Below, piece by piece: positions 1 to 8,480 of a DNA stretch of 64,000 bases. The DNA lies in NCBI RefSeq assembly GCF_041380235.1, contig NZ_JBGIYY010000011.1, positions 104,080 through 168,079 of the forward strand. Direction: 5' to 3'. The stretch comes from Glaciecola sp041380235 (lineage in GTDB: Bacteria > Pseudomonadota > Gammaproteobacteria > Enterobacterales > Alteromonadaceae). Below the pieces are notes generated by a model that saw nothing but the letters and a program-made list of their open reading frames with translations, searched no databases and was not told the origin of the DNA. Positions within the stretch are counted from its first letter, which is position 1; each line of letters begins with the position of its first letter. The position numbers and the translations under genes were made by a program.

Positions 1-1523
1 GGCAGCCGCGTTGGATTAGTCGCAGGCTTACCAAAAAGGGTATCATCTGACAGAGCAATTAAGCCCTGATGATTTAATTTAAATGCACTCTCAGCAAAGA
101 TTGAACCAATCTGTTGCTCCGATAAATAATGCTTAGGCGTGTATACAAGCTCAACACCGGTTTGGTTAACCGACCAAACATCTTTGACATCTTTACCACG
201 AAGTTCATTGGGTGGGACCGTAACAAAGGTGGTAGATAAGTCGTCTAATACACAAATAATCTCAAACTTTTGAGTCTGACTTTTATTTTTGTCGCCAGCA
301 AACCTACAGGCACCGTCGGTCACTGATAAATTGTTTTCAATACTATTGATCAGTGGAGCATCTAATTGAGAGTCTACATTTTCTTTTAGCGCCGTCACTT
401 TTTGAAGTTCGTCTGCAAACTCGGTGATGATGGTTTGTAACTGAAATTCTGCTTGCGCTTTTTTTGTATCAACTAAATGCGAAAAGAACAACTGATGGTT
501 AACCGTAATGGCTAACATGCCCAGTAACAGCACGCACCCAGTAAAGAACAAGCTAATGTCGGTTTTCGTAAAGTGTGAGCGTGAACTGGTAAAGCGAGTT
601 TTGAGGATTGGGATCAGCGCACTCAGAATGAGTAATGAAATGAATATCCAAAGTCCTATACCGGGCGAGACCGATAATTTTGCAATTTGCATCTCGGTTA
701 GTGGCGCCATGCCTAATAAATAGTAGGTTACCGTTTCTTGGTTGCGTAACGATAGGGTGATGGGCTGAACAAAGATGCGATAGCCGATACCCGCGATTTG
801 CTTGTCTAAGGTGCCACTAAAGGCTGGGAGGCCTTTTTCTTCAGGCTCAGCAGTTTGCTTGTTGTAAAGTTCATGGAGTAGTTTTTCAACAGAATGAAAT
901 TCAAGATCAGCTGCATAAGTCGAGTTTTCTAAGTAGACTTTTTTAGCAACTAGTTGCCCCTGACCGTCAGACAAGATAACAATTGGAAATGACAATAGCT
1001 TTTCTGGGAGAAGGTCTGCGGTATTGACTTGTATAGCATGGCGCTTTGTAGATTTGTTTGTGTCATTATCTGCGCAATTACCGTTATTGTTAGTTGGTGG
1101 GCCAATATAAACGGTTCTAAAGTCGGGAGTAGTGAATACCCCAGCATGACACGAAATCGTCCCCACTCCTTCTGCTGTTGGGCTATGCCTTAGTAGCGTT
1201 TTCTCATCCGTAGTGGTTTGCAGACGAGCGAGTGCCGGCGTGTTTCTTGCCCGGTTGACTACATCATTTAAATTATTAATCGACGAGCCTGCATCACGAC
1301 GCTGCAGCAGGTCGGTAATGGTTTTACCTAAACGAGAGAACTGCTCAATCGAACTTCCTACACTATGAGCGACAGTGTTTAGCTCACGAAAGTGAAGTTG
1401 ATTTTGATAGTCTTCATTTTTTTGTATTTTAAAAATGTAAACAGCGCTTGAGACAATAATGACTAAAACTAACACAATCGAAAATACGATGAGATTTGAA
1501 AAACGCTTTTTCTGAGGTGACAT
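1..1523 (-). CDS. Unknown membrane protein, sensor-like, partial (C-terminus outside window)
   Basis: An uninterrupted reading frame runs from an ATG at 1523 to the window edge, at least 507 codons. It is open at position 1, so only the N-terminal part is visible. It begins with a short charged stretch and a hydrophobic helix (about residues 8-31), followed by a roughly 230-residue region that should lie outside the membrane. Two more hydrophobic helices follow, near 290-310 and 325-345, and then a second soluble region begins. This TM-sensor-TM-TM-sensor layout resembles membrane receptors, but I recognise no family and no kinase, GGDEF or HAMP motif in the visible part. An AAAGG lies 8 bases before the ATG. 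It is divergent from the ToxR-like regulator at 1691, with a shared promoter gap of 167 bases. Confidence 0.8.
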   Translation of the reverse strand, partial: MSPQKKRFSNLIVFSIVLVLVIIVSSAVYIFKIQKNEDYQNQLHFRELNTVAHSVGSSIEQFSRLGKTITDLLQRRDAGSSINNLNDVVNRARNTPALARLQTTTDEKTLLRHSPTAEGVGTISCHAGVFTTPDFRTVYIGPPTNNNGNCADNDTNKSTKRHAIQVNTADLLPEKLLSFPIVILSDGQGQLVAKKVYLENSTYAADLEFHSVEKLLHELYNKQTAEPEEKGLPAFSGTLDKQIAGIGYRIFVQPITLSLRNQETVTYYLLGMAPLTEMQIAKLSVSPGIGLWIFISLLILSALIPILKTRFTSSRSHFTKTDISLFFTGCVLLLGMLAITVNHQLFFSHLVDTKKAQAEFQLQTIITEFADELQKVTALKENVDSQLDAPLINSIENNLSVTDGACRFAGDKNKSQTQKFEIICVLDDLSTTFVTVPPNELRGKDVKDVWSVNQTGVELVYTPKHYLSEQQIGSIFAESAFKLNHQGLIALSDDTLFGKPATNPTRL

Positions 1524-1690
1524 CCTCTGTACCTTTGTTAAGTTTCGTTTTCTATTTTTGATAGTAGCACTTGGTTAAAAATTACACAATGGACTGTGCT
1601 GTGCAGATCATAACAAGACTAAACGTATAGTAATCAATGCACTCACCGGGTTAATATGAGCCGCACAAGTACCAGTTAAAGGGCTAAGAA

Positions 1691-2746
1691 ATGCAGCAAT
1701 ATCGATTCGATGAATATGAATTTAACGCCCGCTCGCGTGAGCTGCGCTATCAGGGCCAACTCTTCGCAACACGTCCTAAAACACTTAAATTACTTCATTA
1801 TTTGATTGAGAACAGACAACGTTTAGTATCAAAATCTGACATTATGCAAGCGGTTTGGGGGACAGATGACGTTCGCGACTACTTACTATTTCAACTAATG
1901 AGCGAAATTCGAAAACTTCCATCTAAGACCAAATTAGTGAGAACGCAGCCCAACGAAGGCTATCAATGGGTAGCGCCCACAACTATTACTAAACGAATCA
2001 ATGCAAGGCAAAAACTCGTTGCTAGTATGATGCTCGGCGCGTGTTGCCTGTTAATTTATTTAGTGGTGCCACTCACTGCAACTGACACCAATCTTGCACA
2101 ACGTTTACCGGCCTTTGAAGCATTCAGCAAGGGCGTAGTCGCCTTAGAAACGGGTGAGCGCAAAAAGGCGATAGAATGGCTAGAATTTGCGTTGATAGAA
2201 AACCCTGAATCAACTGAGTTCAGGTTGTTTTTGGCCGATGCACTTTACCAAGACAAACAAACCGAAGCCTCACTTATTCAACTGCAGAAGATCCTTGGTA
2301 GTGCTGATTTAGATCCCTATAGCAAAATGACAGCAACTGACTTGCTCAGTCAAATAAGTCAACATCAGGGACGCTTAGATAGTTCTTGGTCTTACGCAAT
2401 AAATACGCAAATATCGCTATACCAGTCAAGATTAAATATCAGTCTGAATGAAGCCATTGGCCAATGCTCCGCTGAAATGATTGGCGAGCGGATTCGGATG
2501 TTAGAACAAATGCTAGTGCCACAGTCTGGCATTCCTGTCGATAATACAGACTTCGCAAAGCATTCATTAGCGCCGCCAAACCTGAGAGTCGCCAGAGCTG
2601 AAATGCCCGAATTGAGCGAAGATGTTTACAAAGAGCAATGTGAGCAACTTAAGGCCAAACCCATTAGCACATCATATTGTGCGCCTTCACCAACAAGTGA
2701 GTTATATGCGAATAGGCAACGGCATACGCTTTTATTTGTAGGTTAA
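1691..2746 (+). CDS. ToxR/CadC-type membrane-bound winged-helix regulator
   Basis: 351 residues. Residues 1-98 form an OmpR/CadC-type winged-helix DNA-binding domain: a two-strand N-terminus (YRFDEYEFN), the LxxLxENRQRLVSKSDIMQAVWG helices, and a final wing ending in NEGYQWVAP. A single membrane helix follows (about 109-130). The C-terminal part has TPR-like helices (about 140-225) and is expected to be periplasmic. It carries cysteines in IGQCSAEM, KEQCEQL and TSYCAPS. Family knowledge: such proteins bind DNA from the membrane and sense periplasmic signals. The DsbC-like gene starts about 100 bases downstream, so periplasmic thiol sensing is possible but unproven. The target genes cannot be read from the sequence. 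Confidence 0.9.
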   Translation: MQQYRFDEYEFNARSRELRYQGQLFATRPKTLKLLHYLIENRQRLVSKSDIMQAVWGTDDVRDYLLFQLMSEIRKLPSKTKLVRTQPNEGYQWVAPTTITKRINARQKLVASMMLGACCLLIYLVVPLTATDTNLAQRLPAFEAFSKGVVALETGERKKAIEWLEFALIENPESTEFRLFLADALYQDKQTEASLIQLQKILGSADLDPYSKMTATDLLSQISQHQGRLDSSWSYAINTQISLYQSRLNISLNEAIGQCSAEMIGERIRMLEQMLVPQSGIPVDNTDFAKHSLAPPNLRVARAEMPELSEDVYKEQCEQLKAKPISTSYCAPSPTSELYANRQRHTLLFVG

Positions 2747-2847
2747 GTGTATGAATTAAAGTTATTTATATTTTTTTATAGATGTTTTTAGTTTATTTAT
2801 AGATGCTAGCTAAGACACTCTTACTGCTTTACATGAGGTAAGAGTAT

Positions 2848-3624
2848 ATGCAACAAAAGCATTCACGATTCTCGCTGATCAAGCCAAAGCGCTTAATAAC
2901 ATCCATCAAAAAATATGTGGTTATGAGCATAGGCGTAGCAGGTTTGATATTTTCGCCATTAAGCCTTACACAAGAAAACACTAGAAGTATCGTCAATACT
3001 AAACTGCAAAAGGTGTTTGGTGAACAAGGGTTTGTAGTAACACAACATGATGAAAAGCTGCTCGAAATAAGCGTGGGAGGTGAGTTTTATTATGCGACAC
3101 CCGACGCCCGATACATCTTTGCGGGCACGGTATTTAATACCGACAGCATGCAGAATATCTCAGTGCTGCGCAAAAACAGATACCGAAAAGAGCATTTAGA
3201 TTCACAGGCGAAGGATCGGTTTATCAGTTATCCGAGCAACAACGAAAAACATGTGGTAACTATCTTTACCGATATCGGCTGTCCATATTGTCGAAAGATG
3301 CACGAGTACATGGATGAATTTAATGCGCTCGGGATTACCATAAATTATGTCATGGTGCCTGGAGGAGGCAAAGGCTCAGCCAACTATCAAAAAACGATGT
3401 TAGCTATGTGTTCAAAGGACCCTGCCGAAGCCATTAACCAAGCTATGGCAAATAAAGCACTGTCAGAACAAAGCTGCACAGAAGAAGGTTTATTTGTTAA
3501 GCAAGAAGCGCTGATCGATGCACTCAAAATTACGAATACACCGAGTATTGTGTTACCTAATGGCGAGCTTAGGTTGGGTCTAACAAGCCCTGCTCAATTG
3601 ATGTCTTTTATTGAGCAGCAATAA
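2848..3624 (+). CDS. DsbC/DsbG-like periplasmic thiol:disulfide interchange protein
   Basis: 258 residues. A positively charged N-terminus is followed by a hydrophobic segment (about 24-41) that acts as a signal peptide or anchor. Residues 45-110 match the DsbC N-terminal dimerisation region in length and style. The thioredoxin-fold part has the active site CPYC at 145-148 (TDIGCPYCRKMHEYM) and the expected cis-proline loop TNTPSIV. CPYC is the DsbG version; E. coli DsbC has CGYC. Two further cysteines (AMCSKD and QSCTEE) match the second, structural disulfide of DsbC. The role is probably isomerisation or reduction of disulfides in exported proteins. GAGG precedes the ATG. It lies downstream of the ToxR-like regulator on the same strand. 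Confidence 0.9.
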   Translation: MQQKHSRFSLIKPKRLITSIKKYVVMSIGVAGLIFSPLSLTQENTRSIVNTKLQKVFGEQGFVVTQHDEKLLEISVGGEFYYATPDARYIFAGTVFNTDSMQNISVLRKNRYRKEHLDSQAKDRFISYPSNNEKHVVTIFTDIGCPYCRKMHEYMDEFNALGITINYVMVPGGGKGSANYQKTMLAMCSKDPAEAINQAMANKALSEQSCTEEGLFVKQEALIDALKITNTPSIVLPNGELRLGLTSPAQLMSFIEQQ

Positions 3625-3630
3625 AGTTTA

Positions 3631-3663
3631 CAAAGGCAAAAGCTTTTTAGCTTTTTGCCTTTG
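3631..3663. terminator. Probable bidirectional terminator hairpin
   Basis: The arms CAAAGGCAAAAGC (3631-3643) and GCTTTTTGCCTTTG (3650-3663) pair, with one bulged T, across a TTTTTA loop. It sits between the converging dsbC-like and alpha-galactosidase genes. The T-runs lie in the arms rather than after the stem, so efficiency is uncertain. Confidence 0.6.
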
Positions 3664-3683
3664 ATGACGGTTGGTATATGTAC

Positions 3684-5822
3684 TCAGCTTTTGCAAAGAC
3701 TGAGTTTAAATACCACCGTAGTTTGTGGAAACGTAATCGGCAGCTGCACACCCATTTGCATCAGCAGTTCTGCGCTATAGATTTTATTCTCGATGACTTG
3801 TAAAACCGAAGGTGTGTATTCGTATAGCTTGCCCGGCCATACGATATTTAGTTGATATGAAGCCTCAGGGTCTAGACCAACAAAGCGATATTTTCTGGGC
3901 TGTGTGCGCTTGGTTTCATTAATGCTGTTGTAAGCAAATAGCGCTTCGCGTTTGTCTTTTGCAACTATGCCAAAATCGATGCTGTCGCCGTTGCTATCTA
4001 TTCTAAACAAATCACCGTTATGAATAAGGTGTCGATTCGCTTTGTGTAGCTCAAAGCCTCTTTTAAGCAGTGCAACTTCTTCTTGGGTCAGTTCTCTAGG
4101 GTCCATTTCCATGCCCATGTGACCAAACATAGCGACACCGATGCGGGTAGAAATCGGAATATGACGGCCCGTGATATGGCAGTCTCTTGGACCAACATGA
4201 GAGCCCATGATCCCAGAGGGAATAAAAAACGAGCAGCCGCGCTGAATACTGAGACGGTCCAGAGCGTCATTCGAATCAGAGGTCCAAAAGCGGTCGGTGT
4301 GGGCAAGCACGCCATAATCGATGCGTGCGCCACCAGATGAGCAGCTTTCAATTTCTACTTTAGGATGGGCGGCTTTGACCCTATCAATGAGGCCATACAC
4401 TGCTTTTGTTTGCGCGTGCACGGCGCTTATACCATATTGATTGCCGGCATGATTGATATCTCTATTCATGTCCCACTTGATGTATGAGATATGTGGGTAC
4501 TCACTTAATATGTCATTCATTTGTTTGAACAAATAGTCGCATACCTCGCTGCGAGTTAAATCCAGCACGTATTGATGGCGAAAGGCAATTTGTTGATTAC
4601 CTTGTGTCTGCAATACCCAGTCAGGGTGGGCGCGAAACAAATCGCTGTCTGGGTTGACCATTTCAGGCTCAAACCATATGCCAAAGGACATGCCCTTTTC
4701 GACAACGTGGTCAATAATCGGCGATAGGCCGTTAGGGTAGATCTTAGTGTCGACAATCCAGTCACCTAAACCCGCCTTGTCGTGACGTCGGCCTTTAAAC
4801 CAGCCATCGTCTAGCACAAAACGCTCGGCACCTGTTTCGGCTGCGATATCGGCTAGTGATTTTAAGGTGTTTACATCGTGATTAAAGTAAATCCCTTCCC
4901 ACGTATTGTAGTGAATCGGGCGAGGCTTCTGATGAAACTGAGGGTTCAAAAGGGTTTGACGAACAAAATTATGAAACTGCTGAGACAACTTTGTCAGGCC
5001 TGAGTTACTGAAACTCACAAAAAGAGAAGGGCTGCAATATTCTTCGCCCTGTGCCAATACAATTTCGTTATTGCCAAGCAGTTCACCCATTTGCACGTAA
5101 GTGCGTTGCTCAGGTAAAAGCTCTACACGTGTGCGATGATTTCCGCTCCAGCCTAAATGAAAACCATAGCACTGACCTTGTCGCTCGGTAGTGTGAGTGT
5201 CGTGCATCACAAGGCCAGGAAAGTTGTCGTGGGAGGTCTTTCCTCTGCGATTTTCTCGTGAATATGCACCTAAAAATATATCGATGGTGCGGGTCTGAAA
5301 CTCTTGCGACCATCGGCCTTCAAAGGCCATCAATTTCGTCATATGATCGGGCAGTGCAAAGGTAGGCGCAGCCAAATCATCTACCGACACGTCTTGGTCA
5401 GAATGATTAATTACTTTTGTTGTGCACTCCAACACGTTTGAACTGTGGTCAAATCTTAGGTGATGCTGTAGTTCAATGTGGCGAATATCATCTCTGGAGA
5501 CAAACGTCGCTTCAGATTCTGAAACATGTTCAACACTAACTAAGCGAGTGCCAACTGACCAAGCAATGCCACCGTCATCTAAGCTAATGCCGGGATGCCC
5601 AGTAAAACCATCACCTAAACAGGGAGTAAAACCAAGAGGCACTTCTTCTACTAATGCGCACTTTGCCTCTTGGCGGGTGCTGAGTTCACTCAACATGTTC
5701 TCAGTACTGCGCTCTGACAGTTTTACGCCAAAGTAATGAACTCCCGGCACACCGCGCCGACAGTCGATGAATAGGCTTGAATCTTGGCTTTGTAAATGAA
5801 CATATTTAGGCAGTGTGGGCAT
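3684..5822 (-). CDS. GH36 alpha-galactosidase
   Basis: 712 residues from the ATG at 5822; a TTG at 5834 would add four residues but has no clear ribosome site. Family GH36 is shown by the order of motifs: RFVLDDGWFKGRR, GIWFEPEMVNPDSD, YIKWDMNRD with the catalytic nucleophile Asp (about residue 451), then ESCSSGGARIDYG and WTSDSNDALDR carrying the acid/base Asp. Length (about 700-730) matches large GH36 enzymes. There is no signal peptide, so it should act in the cytoplasm on alpha-galactosides such as melibiose, raffinose-type sugars or galactosylglycerol. The product galactose would feed galK/galT downstream. It is divergent from the GH42 gene, and the gap holds a GalR-like operator (5884-5899). 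Confidence 0.95.
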   Translation of the reverse strand: MPTLPKYVHLQSQDSSLFIDCRRGVPGVHYFGVKLSERSTENMLSELSTRQEAKCALVEEVPLGFTPCLGDGFTGHPGISLDDGGIAWSVGTRLVSVEHVSESEATFVSRDDIRHIELQHHLRFDHSSNVLECTTKVINHSDQDVSVDDLAAPTFALPDHMTKLMAFEGRWSQEFQTRTIDIFLGAYSRENRRGKTSHDNFPGLVMHDTHTTERQGQCYGFHLGWSGNHRTRVELLPEQRTYVQMGELLGNNEIVLAQGEEYCSPSLFVSFSNSGLTKLSQQFHNFVRQTLLNPQFHQKPRPIHYNTWEGIYFNHDVNTLKSLADIAAETGAERFVLDDGWFKGRRHDKAGLGDWIVDTKIYPNGLSPIIDHVVEKGMSFGIWFEPEMVNPDSDLFRAHPDWVLQTQGNQQIAFRHQYVLDLTRSEVCDYLFKQMNDILSEYPHISYIKWDMNRDINHAGNQYGISAVHAQTKAVYGLIDRVKAAHPKVEIESCSSGGARIDYGVLAHTDRFWTSDSNDALDRLSIQRGCSFFIPSGIMGSHVGPRDCHITGRHIPISTRIGVAMFGHMGMEMDPRELTQEEVALLKRGFELHKANRHLIHNGDLFRIDSNGDSIDFGIVAKDKREALFAYNSINETKRTQPRKYRFVGLDPEASYQLNIVWPGKLYEYTPSVLQVIENKIYSAELLMQMGVQLPITFPQTTVVFKLSLCKS

Positions 5823-5883
5823 GTTGAGTCTCAACCAAACGAATTAAAATGGGACGCTGAAAATAGCAGTTGTGTTTAGCTTG

Positions 5884-5899
5884 AAGTAAGCGCTTATAT
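5884..5899. promoter_or_regulatory. Candidate GalR/LacI-type operator between the GH36 and GH42 genes
   Basis: AAGTAAGCGCTTATAT contains the perfect 10-bp palindrome TAAGCGCTTA (5887-5896), centred on CG. It matches the E. coli GalR consensus GTGTAANCGNTTACAC at 10 of 14 fixed positions. It sits in the divergent promoter region of two galactosidase genes, and the window encodes a GalR orthologue. The assignment is inference. Confidence 0.5.
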
Positions 5900-6007
5900 A
5901 ACGTAATAATACACCAACTTTTAAACTATCATATAAATATGTAAAAAGAATAGCTCTATCATTTAGCGTTTATAAAATGCGTTTAGCTATTGTTGAGGGA
6001 GTCGAGT

Positions 6008-7969
6008 ATGTTAGGTGTCTGCTATTACCCAGAGCATTGGCCAGAGTCAATGTGGCAACAAGACGCACAAGAAATGAAAGCGCTAGGTTTAACGTATGTA
6101 AGGTTGGCAGAGTTTGCATGGTCGAAAATTGAGCCACAGCCACTGCAGTATAATTTTACTTGGTTAGACAAGGCTATCGACACCCTTGCGCAAGAGGGTC
6201 TAAAGATAGTGCTTTGCACACCAACCGCTACACCACCAAAATGGTTGATTGATAAGTTTCCTGATATTTTGCCGGTGGATATTCATACTGGTCAGGTGCG
6301 CGGATTTGGCTCACGCAGACATTACGATTTTTCGAGCGAAAACTACCATCGAGAGTCGATGCGTATTAGTGAAGTAATGGCCAAACGCTATGCAAAGCAC
6401 CCTGCAGTCGTGGGCTGGCAAACCGACAACGAAATTGCCTGTCATGACACTGCTCACTCTGGCTCAGAAAATGCTAAAAAGGCTTTTCAGACATGGTTAA
6501 AGAATAAATATGCGAATATTGATGCACTCAATAGCGCTTGGGGCACCATATTTTGGTCGATGGAATACCAAAGCTTTGAACAAATTGAGCTGCCCATATT
6601 AGCGGTAACTGAAACTCACCCATCGCACCAACTGGCATATCGCCGCTTTAGCTCTGATCAAGTACTGAAATATCACGATGATATGGTGGCAGTGCTTCGC
6701 AAGTTTTGCCCCAATCATTTTGTGACCCACAATTTTATTCCGATGGTGGACACACAAACCGACAACTTTGCCTTAGCTAATAAGCTCGACTTTGCGTGTT
6801 ACGATAATTATCCCCTAGGGCGCACTGATTTATTCTTTGCCAATACCGATACAGAAAACTTTTCGCGCTACATGCGCACAGGGCACCCAGATTTTTCGAG
6901 CTGCTCATTTGACCATATACGTGGCATTAGCAAAGGGGATTTTTGGATCATGGAGCAGCAACCAGGGCCAGTTAACTGGGGTCATCACAACCCTCGACCG
7001 TTGCCGGGCATGGTGCGCTTTTGGTCATGGGAAGCAGTTGCGCATGGCGCCGCGACTATTTGTTATTTCAGATGGAGGCAGGCAGCGTTTGCCCAAGAGC
7101 AAATGCATGCAGGTATTAAGCGAGTAGATAACTCTAAATCCATTGCTTGGTACGAGGCTGAGCAATTTAGAGATGAATTAGCGAAAACCGGTTTTGATTT
7201 AAGCGCAAAAGTAAAAAGCCAAGTCGCCATTATTATGAGCACCGAAAACCAATGGGTTACCGAAGTAGAGCGTCAGGGCGACAGTTTCAATCAACAGCGG
7301 GTTGAATTTGAATATTACAGCGCGCTGCGTCAGTTAGGCATCGACGTTGATTTTATTTCATCAAGCAATGACTTTAGTAAATACAAACTGGTTGTTGCGC
7401 CGTGTTTGCCTATTGTAGATGAAGACTTCGTCACTCGTTGTAAGGCTTCCAACGCCCACTTTATATTTGGTCCACGCAGCGGCAGTAAAACTCATGAGCT
7501 TACCTTGGTACCCAATTTAGCACCGGGCTTATTGCAAGCGCTGATCAAAGTAAAAGTATCAAGCGTGGAAACCTTGCGAGAAGATTGCAGCGAGGCCTTA
7601 ATGTTTAATAGCCAAACATATGTTAGCAACCGCTGGCGAGAAGAGCTGATTGAATGTGAAGGTGTTGACATTGTTGCTAGATATCATGATGAGCAAGCTG
7701 CAGTGGTGGCTAACAAACAGGCAACGTATATTGCGAGTTTAACCGACATTGCGTTTTTAAAAGCCCTATTTGTGCAGTATGCCGAGCAGTTGGCAATTAA
7801 CACCTATGAACTGCCTGCGGATTTGCGTGTTTCCATAAGGGGCAATTTTGGAGTGATATTCAACTACGCAGACAAAGCTCAGGTTTTTTCATCGACGAAC
7901 CATATCGAGTTTGTGCTCGGTGATGGCAATGTTCCGGCATATGGTGTGTCAGTATTTAAACTCGTTTAA
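6008..7969 (+). CDS. GH42 beta-galactosidase
   Basis: 653 residues from the ATG at 6008, which has AGGGAG six bases upstream; in-frame TTGs at 5990 and 5993 lie further upstream and are less likely. The N-terminus MLGVCYYPEHWPESMW is typical of GH42. The acid/base Glu is in GWQTDNEIAC (E142) and the nucleophile Glu in FWIMEQQPGPVNW (E316). The A-domain barrel is followed by a trimerisation-like domain (about 390-590) and a small C-terminal beta domain. There is no signal peptide, so it is cytoplasmic. It hydrolyses terminal beta-galactosides imported by the downstream receptor and symporter. A terminator follows at 7989-8024, separating it from the TonB receptor gene. Confidence 0.96.
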   Translation: MLGVCYYPEHWPESMWQQDAQEMKALGLTYVRLAEFAWSKIEPQPLQYNFTWLDKAIDTLAQEGLKIVLCTPTATPPKWLIDKFPDILPVDIHTGQVRGFGSRRHYDFSSENYHRESMRISEVMAKRYAKHPAVVGWQTDNEIACHDTAHSGSENAKKAFQTWLKNKYANIDALNSAWGTIFWSMEYQSFEQIELPILAVTETHPSHQLAYRRFSSDQVLKYHDDMVAVLRKFCPNHFVTHNFIPMVDTQTDNFALANKLDFACYDNYPLGRTDLFFANTDTENFSRYMRTGHPDFSSCSFDHIRGISKGDFWIMEQQPGPVNWGHHNPRPLPGMVRFWSWEAVAHGAATICYFRWRQAAFAQEQMHAGIKRVDNSKSIAWYEAEQFRDELAKTGFDLSAKVKSQVAIIMSTENQWVTEVERQGDSFNQQRVEFEYYSALRQLGIDVDFISSSNDFSKYKLVVAPCLPIVDEDFVTRCKASNAHFIFGPRSGSKTHELTLVPNLAPGLLQALIKVKVSSVETLREDCSEALMFNSQTYVSNRWREELIECEGVDIVARYHDEQAAVVANKQATYIASLTDIAFLKALFVQYAEQLAINTYELPADLRVSIRGNFGVIFNYADKAQVFSSTNHIEFVLGDGNVPAYGVSVFKLV

Positions 7970-7988
7970 TAAAAGCGCTTGAGATAAG

Positions 7989-8024
7989 CGACCAGTTGAT
8001 AAAAGCTAATTGGTCGTTTTTTTT
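7989..8024 (+). terminator. Rho-independent terminator after GH42
   Basis: CGACCAGTT pairs with AATTGGTCG, with one mismatch, and is followed by eight T residues (8017-8024). Confidence 0.85.
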
Positions 8025-8480
8025 GTCTATTCTGTCATTTACGGTATCAAATACATCGTTTTTTATCTTCCATACCCCTATTAAACATATTTATAATATA
8101 AATAGTTTATAGGCCTTTTCGCTTATGTTAGTGCTCTTAAGCACTTTATTGGCGTCTTATGCTTAGCCTTATAGTTTTGTTGAAGGGCTGCTAAGTTCAT
8201 GAAAATTATAATATAAAAATAAATATAGAACGAAAATCAGGGTGCTTATATGCTGATAAATAGACACACGGCACTTACCTTTTTTGTAAAGAATCAGATC
8301 AATTTAAATGTTAATGCAATGTTGACAACTCATATAAATACTACTTAACATGGGGCCGTGCTAGCGATTCATGAGCGACACACACAACACACTCACAAAT
8401 TTGCAGTTACAGCCGGCTCATTAAGAACCAAAAATAACAACGAGAATTTATTCACTTAACAGGACAACAGGGAGCTTCGA
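8025..8480. other. 456-base non-coding leader upstream of the TonB receptor
   Basis: Very AT-rich and without a supportable ORF. It holds an inverted repeat TATTTAT-AAT-ATAAATA (8088-8104), a promoter (8322-8351), and about 130 bases of untranslated leader rich in CA repeats before GGGAG and the ATG at 8481. Confidence 0.6.
8322..8351 (+). promoter_or_regulatory. Sigma70-like promoter of the TonB receptor with an embedded CATATAAATA motif
   Basis: A perfect -35 box TTGACA (8322-8327) is followed after 18 bases by TAACAT (8346-8351). CATATAAATA fills the spacer at 8331-8340. The same 10-mer occurs before the GH42 gene (5930-5939) and before gntR (23832-23841), which would suit a repressor site. 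Inference. Confidence 0.5.

Noticed and set aside
508..723. 71-codon open frame on the plus strand
   Set aside because: Antisense to the continuous minus-strand gene at 1-1523.
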